Shown here: positions 26,941-32,847 of the stretch, in pieces
Layout of the letters: every line of letters starts with the position of its first letter
How positions within the stretch are numbered: position 1 is the stretch's first letter
Assembly (NCBI RefSeq): GCF_022427965.1
Contig: NZ_JAKTTI010000015.1
Coordinates: 25,802-89,801 of the forward strand
DNA: 64,000 nt
Direction of reading: 5' to 3'
Source of the DNA: Fredinandcohnia quinoae
Lineage (GTDB): Bacteria > Bacillota > Bacilli > Bacillales > Bacillaceae_L
Translations under genes and position numbers: made by a program
The notes under the pieces: model-generated
Told to the model about the DNA's origin: nothing
Database searches by the model: none
The model's input: the letters and a program-made list of their open reading frames with translations, nothing else

Positions 26941-27194
26941 GCTTGGTCACCCCGTTTGAAAAAGGTAACCTTCCAATGTTTTTTCTCAATTTGTTCAGAC
27001 TCATGTGTAAAACCTTTTGCTTTTAAAACCGCAAATAATGGTGTTGGCTTAAATGGTGCATGAAGAATGAATGTGTCACCAGGCTTTAAGGATTTAACTG
27101 CCTCCATGATTTTTTGAAAAGGCTCAAGTTTATTTTTAAGATCCTCGCGAACATCTAATTCTACTACTTTTCCTTCTGATTGATTCATCATCAT
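26937..27194 (-). CDS. DUF2249 protein, first gene of Fnr-box operon
   Basis: An 85-residue protein with VVELDVREDLKNKLEPFQKIMEAVKSLKPGDTFILHAPFKPTPLFAVLKAKGF, a DUF2249 domain. It is distinct from the downstream copy and may form a heterodimer with it (inference from overlap and pairing). It follows an Fnr-type box at 27248-27263 and a TATCAT -10, and is preceded by AGGAGG. It leads a five-gene run: DUF2249, DUF2249, membrane protein, MIP18, YitW. Confidence 0.85.
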   Translation of the reverse strand: MMMNQSEGKVVELDVREDLKNKLEPFQKIMEAVKSLKPGDTFILHAPFKPTPLFAVLKAKGFTHESEQIEKKHWKVTFFKRGDQA

Positions 27195-27220
27195 ACCTCC
27201 TAAATTGTTTCTATATATTA

Positions 27221-27263
27221 ATGATAATCATTTTCAATATAATATTATGTGATTTGTATCACG
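27221..27263 (-). promoter_or_regulatory. Fnr/CRP-type box and -10 for the DUF2249 operon
   Basis: The box TGTGATTTGTATCACG (27248-27263) matches TGTGA-N6-TCACA at 9 of 10 positions. On the reverse strand TATCAT (27226-27221) is a -10 whose start point would be near 27214, placing the box centre at -41.5, the class II activation position. Confidence 0.75.
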
Positions 27264-27268
27264 AGTAG

Positions 27269-27958
27269 TTAAAAAATTTCGTCATGCAACCTCATATGAT
27301 CCAGCAGATAAAATCCATCATCGGTAAAATCAACAAATCCCTTCTTCTTTAAAATACTTATAGTTCGACTAATCGTTTCACGTGAAGTTCCAATCATATT
27401 TGCCAATTCACGATTTGTAAAATGGGTCGTCAGCTTATAACGATCATTAGCTTTAACACCATTTGTCCTACATAATCGCAGAAGAAGCATAATAATCTGT
27501 TCATATGTATTATGTAGAATTTGCTCTTCAAGGCGTTTTTGTAGGTCGATTATCTTTTCACCTAGTACTTTAAAGAGCTTTATACACAGCTCAGGATATT
27601 TAATTAAAATTTCTTCGAATTGATCAATGGGTGTAACAATTAATGTCGCATCTTCAATAATTTCTGCATGTGCAGGGTAACCACCTTTGCGGAAGAAACC
27701 TGCATGAGGAAACATTTCTCCAGCTTCAAGGACAGAAATAATTTGTTCTTTACCATGCATATCGGTTTTGTAAATTTTCACCTTACCCGATTGAATAAAG
27801 AAGACACGATCTAAAGGATCCTCTTGCATAAATACAAGCATTTTCTGCTTATACAAGCGTGATTGTGAGATATCCACAAAAGGTTCAAGCTCTTCTGGCG
27901 TAAGCTCCTTAAAAATCGGTACCTCCTTTAATTGAGCCCGGATTAATTGATTAATCAT
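27269..27958 (-). CDS. CRP/FNR family transcription regulator without iron-sulfur cysteines
   Basis: A 229-residue regulator. It has a cyclic-nucleotide-binding fold (about 15-120: LVFMQEDPLDRVFFIQSGKVKIYK ... AGEMFPHAGFF), a dimer helix, and a winged HTH with FTNRELANMIGTSRETISRTISILKKKG. The recognition helix keeps the CRP-type R-E-x-x-x-R set that reads GTGA. There is no cysteine cluster at either end; isolated Cys occur in ELCIKLF and RLCRTN. It could sense NO through haem as DNR does, but the sequence does not settle this. Two TGTGA boxes precede it, so it is probably Fnr-activated or autoregulated. Confidence 0.92.
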   Translation of the reverse strand: MINQLIRAQLKEVPIFKELTPEELEPFVDISQSRLYKQKMLVFMQEDPLDRVFFIQSGKVKIYKTDMHGKEQIISVLEAGEMFPHAGFFRKGGYPAHAEIIEDATLIVTPIDQFEEILIKYPELCIKLFKVLGEKIIDLQKRLEEQILHNTYEQIIMLLLRLCRTNGVKANDRYKLTTHFTNRELANMIGTSRETISRTISILKKKGFVDFTDDGFYLLDHMRLHDEIF

Positions 27959-28006
27959 ATATGTTCACTCCTATTCTCTCCTGAGAAACATTTTCATCTA
28001 CATAAA

Positions 28007-28048
28007 ATTGTATCAATATGAGAGAAATAGGCTGTGATTTAAATCATA
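28007..28048 (-). promoter_or_regulatory. Proximal Fnr-type box and -10 of the CRP-family gene at 27269
   Basis: TGTGATTTAAATCATA (28033-28048) matches nine of the ten arm bases. On the reverse strand TACAAT (28012-28007) fits a -10, giving a start near 28000 and the box centre at about -41. Confidence 0.7.
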
Positions 28049-28062
28049 CTCTTTTGGTAGTG

Positions 28063-28078
28063 TGTGACTGGTTTCACA
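28063..28078 (-). promoter_or_regulatory. Distal Fnr-type box upstream of the CRP-family gene
   Basis: TGTGACTGGTTTCACA is a perfect TGTGA-N6-TCACA match, centred exactly 30 bp upstream of the proximal box, that is about -71 from the same start. No -10 is found at the right distance on the forward strand, so it most likely serves the reverse-strand promoter. Confidence 0.65.
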
Positions 28079-28208
28079 AAATGGTCACAAAATAAAAGGG
28101 GAAATGTTTGTATGAATAAAACTAAAAAGTGGGGTTAATTAAAATGGGAGTTGAAATAATATTGCTAGAAACGTGAAAGGAGGGGTGTCCCTTCCTTCAC
28201 ATGTTCCT

Positions 28209-28343
28209 TTATTTTTCCTCTTCCTCTGCACAATCAAAACATTTTATCGTCTTTTTATCATCTGAAACGACACCATTAAAAAAGCCTTCTAGGCAATAAA
28301 TCTCTTTTCCACACCCTGAACATGTACCGACTAGTTCTTTCAA
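28209..28343 (-). CDS. Small zinc-ribbon-like protein (44 aa)
   Basis: Read on the reverse strand from a TTG with GAGGTG seven bases upstream: a 44-residue protein containing C8-SG-C11, C17, and C35-FD-C38, ending in an acidic tail AEEEEK. Two CxxC pairs suggest a structural zinc site. It stands between the CRP-family gene and a DUF2249 gene. I do not recognise a family. The Fnr box at 28418-28433 could also reach it in the reverse direction, but its -10 candidate (TATATC) is weak. Confidence 0.6.
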   Translation of the reverse strand: MKELVGTCSGCGKEIYCLEGFFNGVVSDDKKTIKCFDCAEEEEK

Positions 28344-28417
28344 ATGAAATCACCTCTTTATTTATTTTCTTCATTATCTCATAATTTTCAGATATATGAT
28401 TAAAAACATATTGATGA

Positions 28418-28460
28418 TGTGACGTGGTTCACTACATTTTTTTCATCTACTAGGTAAAAT
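28418..28460 (+). promoter_or_regulatory. Fnr-type box and -10 for the DUF2249 gene at 28492
   Basis: TGTGACGTGGTTCACT (28418-28433), 9 of 10 arm bases, with TAAAAT at 28455-28460. The predicted start at 28467 puts the box at -41.5. Confidence 0.75.
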
Positions 28461-28491
28461 GTACCCATAAACACATTAGGAGGAATGAAAA

Positions 28492-28722
28492 ATGGAATTC
28501 GCAGCAAAAGTAAATGTACCTGATTATGCACCAAAGGATAAGCATCCTACAATATTTAGAACATTTGATAGTATAAATTCAGGTGAGTTTTTGGAATTAG
28601 TTAATGACCACGATCCAAGACCACTTCAATATCAATTTATGATGGAACGCAACGACCAATTTACTTGGGAATACCTTGAAGAAGGCCCGGAAGTGTGGAG
28701 AGTAGCGATTGGGAAGAAATAA
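28492..28722 (+). CDS. DUF2249 protein, third copy
   Basis: A 76-residue DUF2249 protein with PTIFRTFDSINSGEFLELVNDHDPRPLQYQFMMERNDQFTWEYLEEGPEVWRVAIGK, which is the His-containing HDPRPLxYQ subtype common beside denitrification genes. AGGAGG precedes the ATG at a good distance. It follows an Fnr-type box and is followed by mobA, possibly in the same transcript (83-base gap). Its biochemical function is unknown. Confidence 0.88.
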   Translation: MEFAAKVNVPDYAPKDKHPTIFRTFDSINSGEFLELVNDHDPRPLQYQFMMERNDQFTWEYLEEGPEVWRVAIGKK

Positions 28723-28805
28723 GTAAAACTATGAGGGCGGGTGTGTATCCGTCCTCTTTTTTAGTATAATAATGGTACGAAAACGTCATTGAAGGAGAAA
28801 TCGCA

Positions 28806-29414
28806 TTGGTTGCCACATTAACTAAAATAACTGGTATCATCCTAGCAGGAGGCGAGTCTAGAAGGTTTGGAAGCCCGAAAGCATTCGCAAAGTTTAATAA
28901 TGAGTATTTTTACAAACATGCTATTAATTCACTCCAAAAGAATGTTGACAATATTTTCATCGTTAGCCACCCGTCAATAAAAGCAAGATTTATTAAAAAT
29001 AAATTAGTAACCGTAATAGAGGATCCCCAAGAATACCAAGGGAATGGCCCGTTGGCAGGCATCCTTGCGACAATGTCGATAGATGAATCTGATTGGTATG
29101 TCGTATTACCCTGTGATACACCTCAAGTTACTACAGGACTTATTAAGCAACTTATTTCCTTCATCGACCCGCAAATAGATGCTGTAGTTCCTATCGTAGA
29201 TGGACGAGCTCAACCACTTATTGCAGTCTATCATTCTAGATTAAAAGATCATATTGAAAAATTACTTATTGAAAAAAAATTCAGGATGCAAGATTTATTA
29301 GCCTCTTGTTCGGTTCTATTTGTATCCGAAGAAGATTTAAGCCTTGGTGGAACCGAATTTCACAATATTAATAATCAAGAAGAATATAAAAAATTAAAAA
29401 AAGACTCATTGTGA
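28806..29414 (+). CDS. mobA: Molybdenum cofactor guanylyltransferase MobA
   Basis: A 202-residue enzyme that adds GMP to molybdopterin to form the MGD cofactor used by nitrate reductase. The N-terminal GTP-binding motif GIILAGGESRRFGSPKAF and the metal-site Asp in VLPCDTPQ are present. The TTG start has AAGGAG eight bases upstream. MobA fits the need of a NarGHI-type nitrate reductase, which is not in this window but is implied by narK. Confidence 0.93.
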   Translation: MVATLTKITGIILAGGESRRFGSPKAFAKFNNEYFYKHAINSLQKNVDNIFIVSHPSIKARFIKNKLVTVIEDPQEYQGNGPLAGILATMSIDESDWYVVLPCDTPQVTTGLIKQLISFIDPQIDAVVPIVDGRAQPLIAVYHSRLKDHIEKLLIEKKFRMQDLLASCSVLFVSEEDLSLGGTEFHNINNQEEYKKLKKDSL

Positions 29415-29452
29415 TAGAGTTCACATCATAATCTATTATTAAATTATATAAT
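29410..29452 (+). promoter_or_regulatory. Fnr-type box and -10 for the short transcript
   Basis: TGTGATAGAGTTCACA (29410-29425) is a perfect match; its first bases overlap the mobA stop. TATAAT at 29447-29452 is a perfect -10, giving a start near 29459 and the box centre at -41.5. Confidence 0.78.
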
Positions 29453-29481
29453 CTTGTAGGGTCAACCTGATTGGAAGGAGG

Positions 29482-29571
29482 ATGGACTTTTACAAGAAAA
29501 TCCTTATTCCACTAGTAAAGGTTGGAAATGTTTCCTCACTTTTAAAGTATGCAAAGGAAAAGCATACTTAA
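29482..29571 (+). CDS. Short Fnr-box transcript with a candidate 29-aa ORF
   Basis: Between the box/promoter above and a strong terminator there are only about 145 transcribed bases. They contain GGAAGGAGG directly abutting an ATG that opens a 29-codon frame beginning MDFYKKILIPLVKV. The start resembles the beginning of UspA proteins (KKILIPL), so it may be a remnant or a small protein. The ribosome binding site is unusually close, so the unit might instead be a small regulatory RNA. Confidence 0.35.
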   Translation: MDFYKKILIPLVKVGNVSSLLKYAKEKHT

Positions 29572-29602
29572 CCTGTAGAACGAATTTCTACAGGTGTTTT
29601 TT
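29571..29602 (+). terminator. Terminator of the short transcript
   Basis: acctgtaga pairs with tctacaggt around a seven-base loop, followed by a T-rich run (gttttttt). Confidence 0.88.
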
Positions 29603-29702
29603 TGTACAGAGATATAAGTCACCATCATACATCCCTATAATCATAAACCGTGAAAATCACTAATATAATCGTAATAGGAACTGCAAAAAAGGAGGGATAT
29701 TT

Positions 29703-29996
29703 CTGAAGATAGGACTTTTGCTTGGCCTTCTTTCCTCGGGTTTCCTACTAATAATGGGCCTATCCACACAAGAATATGAGCAATACTCCGTTATTTCAGG
29801 TATTTCAGGAATTGTTTTTTTATTAATTGCTGGTATCCTTTCGGGTTCATTCATTAGTGGTGATCGAATTAGAGCTAATTTTGCAACAGAAACGAAAAGT
29901 GACCGTTTGATGAGAAATCGTTGGTTATTTATTTTTTCCCTCATTGGAGCCCCTAATTTGATTGTTGCTCTTCTATTAACAATCAAATATTTGTAA
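29703..29996 (+). CDS. Small DUF5316-like membrane protein, CTG start
   Basis: A 97-residue protein with three hydrophobic segments and the loop SGSFISGDRIRANFATETKSDRLMRNR, which I associate with DUF5316 from Bacillus. The frame has a TTG at 29718, but GGAGGG (29691-29696) is 21 bases away from it. A CTG at 29703 is six bases from the site and gives a natural start M-KIGLLLGLLSSGF, so CTG is preferred. Function unknown. It lies between the short Fnr-box unit and the radical SAM gene, with no box of its own. Confidence 0.65.
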   Translation: MKIGLLLGLLSSGFLLIMGLSTQEYEQYSVISGISGIVFLLIAGILSGSFISGDRIRANFATETKSDRLMRNRWLFIFSLIGAPNLIVALLLTIKYL

Positions 29997-30047
29997 GCCT
30001 CAATTTACTTTTCCATTTGTGAACGTTATTCGAATATCTCTCCTTTC

Positions 30048-30090
30048 TGTGATGAGACTCACATATTTTATTTTGCTGTAGTGCTAAAAT
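30048..30090 (+). promoter_or_regulatory. Fnr-type box and -10 for the radical SAM gene
   Basis: TGTGATGAGACTCACA (30048-30063) is a perfect match; TAAAAT at 30085-30090 gives a start near 30097 with the box at -41.5. Confidence 0.78.
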
Positions 30091-30119
30091 GTGCTCATCA
30101 AGGATAAGGAGGTTTTCCC

Positions 30120-31247
30120 ATGTTTGAAAGAGATTATAATGAAAATCCATTTATCGTTATATGGGAATTAACAAGAGCGTGCCAATTAAAATGCTTGCAT
30201 TGTCGTGCAGAAGCACAATATACAAGAGATCCAAGAGAACTTTCTTTTAATGAAGGAAGGAAATTAATAGATGATATTTATGAAATGGACAATCCGATGC
30301 TTGTATTTACTGGTGGCGATCCTTTAATGAGGCCGGATGTTTATGATATCGCAGAATATGCAATCAAAAAAGGTGTTCGAGTATCGATGACGCCAAGTGC
30401 TACACCAAATGTTACAAAAGAAGCAATTGAAAAAGCGAAGGAAGTAGGCTTGGCACGTTGGGCATTTAGTTTGGATGGTCCAACTGCAGAAATCCATGAT
30501 CACTTCCGCGGGACACAAGGATCCTTCGATTTAACGATGAATGCGATTAAGTATTTACACGAACTCGAAATACCAATTCAAATTAATACAGTAATTTCTA
30601 GATATAATGTACATGTGCTTGAAGAAATGGCGAAGCTTGTGGAAGACCTTGATTGTGTTCTTTGGAGTGTGTTCTTCCTTGTACCAACTGGACGTGGCAA
30701 AGATTCCGATATGATTTCACCATTAGAGCATGAGCAGGTTTTCAGATGGCTTTATGAATTAAGTAAGCGAGTGAAGTTTGATATTAAAACTACAGCAGCC
30801 CAGCACTACCGTCGCGTTGTTATTCAATCAAAAATGCGTGAAACGAAGGAGGAACAATCAAAAATTAAATATGAAGATGCATTAATGAAAGGGAAGACAG
30901 GTCAAATTGATGGCTTAGGAAGGGCTCCAAAAGGAGTAAATGATGGAAATGGGTTTGTATTTATCTCACATATTGGTGATGTCTATCCAAGTGGACTTTT
31001 ACCAGTAAAAGCGGGGAATGTTAGAGATACACCATTGTCAGACATCTACAGAAATTCTCCAATCTTCCAAGATCTACGAAATCCTGATAAGTATAAAGGT
31101 AAATGTGGAGTTTGTGAGTTCCGTCATGTATGTGGAGGATCACGTTCGCGTGCATTTGCGATGACAGGAGATTACATGGAAAGTGAACCGTTCTGTGTGT
31201 ATATACCTGAAGCTCTTCGTAAAAAAGAAAAAAAGCTAGCAAATTAA
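30120..31247 (+). CDS. Radical SAM/SPASM protein, AhbD/NirJ-like
   Basis: A 375-residue radical SAM enzyme. The SAM-cluster cysteines are C21-x3-C25-x2-C28 (CQLKCLHC), followed by FTGGDPLMRPD and FSLDGPTAEIHDHFRG. A C-terminal SPASM region carries CGVCEFRHVCGGSRSRAF ... FCVY for an auxiliary cluster. The overall layout resembles AhbD (haem from iron-coproporphyrin) and NirJ (haem d1), and the TIGR04053-type family of bacilli. The substrate cannot be read from the sequence. The Fnr-type box in front and the denitrification context suggest a tetrapyrrole or cofactor step for anaerobic respiration. Confidence 0.85.
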   Translation: MFERDYNENPFIVIWELTRACQLKCLHCRAEAQYTRDPRELSFNEGRKLIDDIYEMDNPMLVFTGGDPLMRPDVYDIAEYAIKKGVRVSMTPSATPNVTKEAIEKAKEVGLARWAFSLDGPTAEIHDHFRGTQGSFDLTMNAIKYLHELEIPIQINTVISRYNVHVLEEMAKLVEDLDCVLWSVFFLVPTGRGKDSDMISPLEHEQVFRWLYELSKRVKFDIKTTAAQHYRRVVIQSKMRETKEEQSKIKYEDALMKGKTGQIDGLGRAPKGVNDGNGFVFISHIGDVYPSGLLPVKAGNVRDTPLSDIYRNSPIFQDLRNPDKYKGKCGVCEFRHVCGGSRSRAFAMTGDYMESEPFCVYIPEALRKKEKKLAN

Positions 31248-31258
31248 TGTAAGGGAAG

Positions 31259-31287
31259 GCTACTAGAAAAATTTCTAGTAGCTTTTC
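31259..31287 (+). terminator. Terminator of the radical SAM gene
   Basis: gctactagaaa pairs perfectly with tttctagtagc (two-base loop), followed by ttttcg. Confidence 0.8.
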
Positions 31288-31293
31288 GATTAT

Positions 31294-31313
31294 GTCTAGC
31301 TCCAGCGCTTTTC
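31294..31313. repeat. Short derivative of the structured repeat
   Basis: gtctagctccagcg joined directly to cttttc: the two ends of the longer elements at 36938 and 37871 without the middle. It abuts the fnr stop codon, as the longer copies abut the stops of their genes. Confidence 0.6.
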
Positions 31314-32021
31314 CTATTCAATACTACAATATTTAACAGGACATCCTTCACAGTTAATTTCCTTCTTAATATAATCCAAATCATGGACTGTTATTTTCCC
31401 TTTTGCAACTGAAATAATCCCTAAGTTACGAAGTTCTGTTAGCATTCGATTAACACTTTCTCTAGTTGTCGCACAAAAGTTAGCGAGCTCTTGATTAGTT
31501 AGGCGTAGATTAATGAGAATCCCTCTTTCGGTAGGAACTCCATAGCTATTTGTCATTCTTATCAAAGTAGAATACAAAGCTCCTTTTTTACCTAGTAAAA
31601 CAAGATCCCTAAATTTTGTTTGAGTTTTTCGGAAATGATCACTCATCCATTTCATAAATTCGAAAGCCAGCTTATTATCTTTAAATAGCTTTTTTTCTAA
31701 GTCATCTTTTTTAATTATTGCTACCTCACAATCTTCTAAAACGACACAATTAAAAAGATATTTAGGGTTGTCAGTGAACAATGTTAATTCTCCAACAATT
31801 TCATCTTGGCTGGCAATTCGTAGAGATAATTCTTGCCCCTCTGCAGTAACCTTACTTACTTTTACTCTTCCAGATAATATAAGATAAAGCTCTTTTGCTT
31901 CCATTCCTTCCTGAAATAAATAACAAGTTTTTCTTACTCTCATTACCTCATTAGCTGACTTTAATAGTTCTGTTAGTTCCGTTGAAATGGGGGCTTTATT
32001 TAATTGAACCATTTGTATCAC
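31314..32021 (-). CDS. fnr: Oxygen-sensing regulator Fnr
   Basis: A 235-residue CRP/FNR regulator with the C-terminal cluster motif of Bacillus Fnr: C224-x2-C227-x4-C232 in CEGCPVKYCSIE. In B. subtilis these three Cys plus one Asp bind a [4Fe-4S] cluster, and the dimer activates narK, narGHJI and arfM at TGTGA-N6-TCACA. The HTH is LTNQELANFCATTRESVNRMLTELRNLG, with the R-E-x-x-x-R recognition set. It is the best candidate to act on the boxes in this window. It lies opposite the CuA oxidase operon, not beside narK as in B. subtilis. Confidence 0.94.
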   Translation of the reverse strand: MIQMVQLNKAPISTELTELLKSANEVMRVRKTCYLFQEGMEAKELYLILSGRVKVSKVTAEGQELSLRIASQDEIVGELTLFTDNPKYLFNCVVLEDCEVAIIKKDDLEKKLFKDNKLAFEFMKWMSDHFRKTQTKFRDLVLLGKKGALYSTLIRMTNSYGVPTERGILINLRLTNQELANFCATTRESVNRMLTELRNLGIISVAKGKITVHDLDYIKKEINCEGCPVKYCSIE

Positions 32022-32099
32022 CCTTTTCCATCTATATTGACGCTATAGTTTGATTTAAATTGATAATATATTGATAGTCAATGTATGTAATATGCAATT

Positions 32100-32112
32100 T
32101 ATCACAGTGATA
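32100..32112. promoter_or_regulatory. Palindrome between fnr and the CuA operon
   Basis: TATCAC-A-GTGATA has perfect 6-base arms. It is not the spaced Fnr box and lies about 80 bases upstream of the fnr ATG and 200 before the CuA gene. The regulator is unknown. Confidence 0.4.
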
Positions 32113-32220
32113 GTAGTAAAAAGTACCTAAATCATTGAGATAGCAAGTAAAAACGTAGTTATGAACAATTTCTAACAATTATGATAAACCTTCTTAGTTT
32201 ATGTTGGGTTTTTGACAAAA

Positions 32221-32264
32221 TGTGATGTTTCATACAGATTTGATTTTCCTAAATCATGTAAGAT
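32221..32264 (+). promoter_or_regulatory. Weak Fnr-like box, second palindrome and -10 before the CuA operon
   Basis: TGTGA-TGTTTC-ATACA (32221-32236) keeps one full arm. A separate 16-base palindrome TGATTTTCCTAAATCA lies at 32241-32256, and TAAGAT at 32259-32264 could be the -10. A start near 32271 would put the first site at about -42. The second palindrome would overlap the promoter and may bind a repressor. Confidence 0.45.
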
Positions 32265-32308
32265 TTTGTACAGGATTTGAATTTTATATGATTTAGGAGG
32301 GAAAGAAT

Positions 32309-32833
32309 TTGTACCAGACGTTGGCATGGTATGTTTCACTCATTTTAATGATTTTTATTGTAGGGGTATTTTTATTTGTTGTATTGAACACAGCAAGACG
32401 CAAGGATTATGAGCCAATTCAAAAGAAATGGTATCGCTTTCGGAATATTTACTTCGTAGCTCTGCTCATTATTATGGGAACGGTCTCATACTTTACTTTA
32501 TCTGACTTACCATTTGAAAGACCTGTATATGGTGCAGACGAAAATCCAGTTATCGTAGATGTTAAGGCCATTCAATTTGGCTGGAATCTAAGTCAAACAG
32601 AGTTTAAGGTTGGGGAACCTATTGAGTTTGATATCACAAGTGAAGATGTTAATCATGGTTTTGGGCTTTATGATGAAAGTATGACTTTACTAGCGCAAAC
32701 ACAAGCAATGCCAAATTACACGAATACTGTTTTTTACACATTTGATAAGCCAGGTACCTATCAAATTCTTTGTATGGAGTATTGTGGACTTGCTCACCAT
32801 ATAATGATTGGTGAAATTACAGTAACAGAATAA
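32309..32833 (+). CDS. CuA-containing subunit II of a haem-copper oxidase or NO reductase
   Basis: A 174-residue protein with two N-terminal membrane helices and a periplasm-side cupredoxin domain. All CuA ligands are visible: H116 (VNHGFG), then C155-ME-YC159-GLAH163-H-IM166. It takes electrons from a cytochrome c. The TTG start has AGGAGGG seven bases upstream. It is the first gene of a four-gene run with subunit I, a Sco chaperone and a membrane protein. The size resembles the small subunit II of B-type (ba3-like) enzymes and of CuA NO reductases of denitrifying bacilli. Confidence 0.92.
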   Translation: MYQTLAWYVSLILMIFIVGVFLFVVLNTARRKDYEPIQKKWYRFRNIYFVALLIIMGTVSYFTLSDLPFERPVYGADENPVIVDVKAIQFGWNLSQTEFKVGEPIEFDITSEDVNHGFGLYDESMTLLAQTQAMPNYTNTVFYTFDKPGTYQILCMEYCGLAHHIMIGEITVTE

Positions 32834-32847
32834 AGGGGGATGATTGC

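Noticed and set aside
28112..28185. Forward short frames (MNKTKKWG and a ten-codon frame) downstream of the tandem boxes
   Set aside because: They end after eight to ten codons and lack a -10 at the correct distance from either box.
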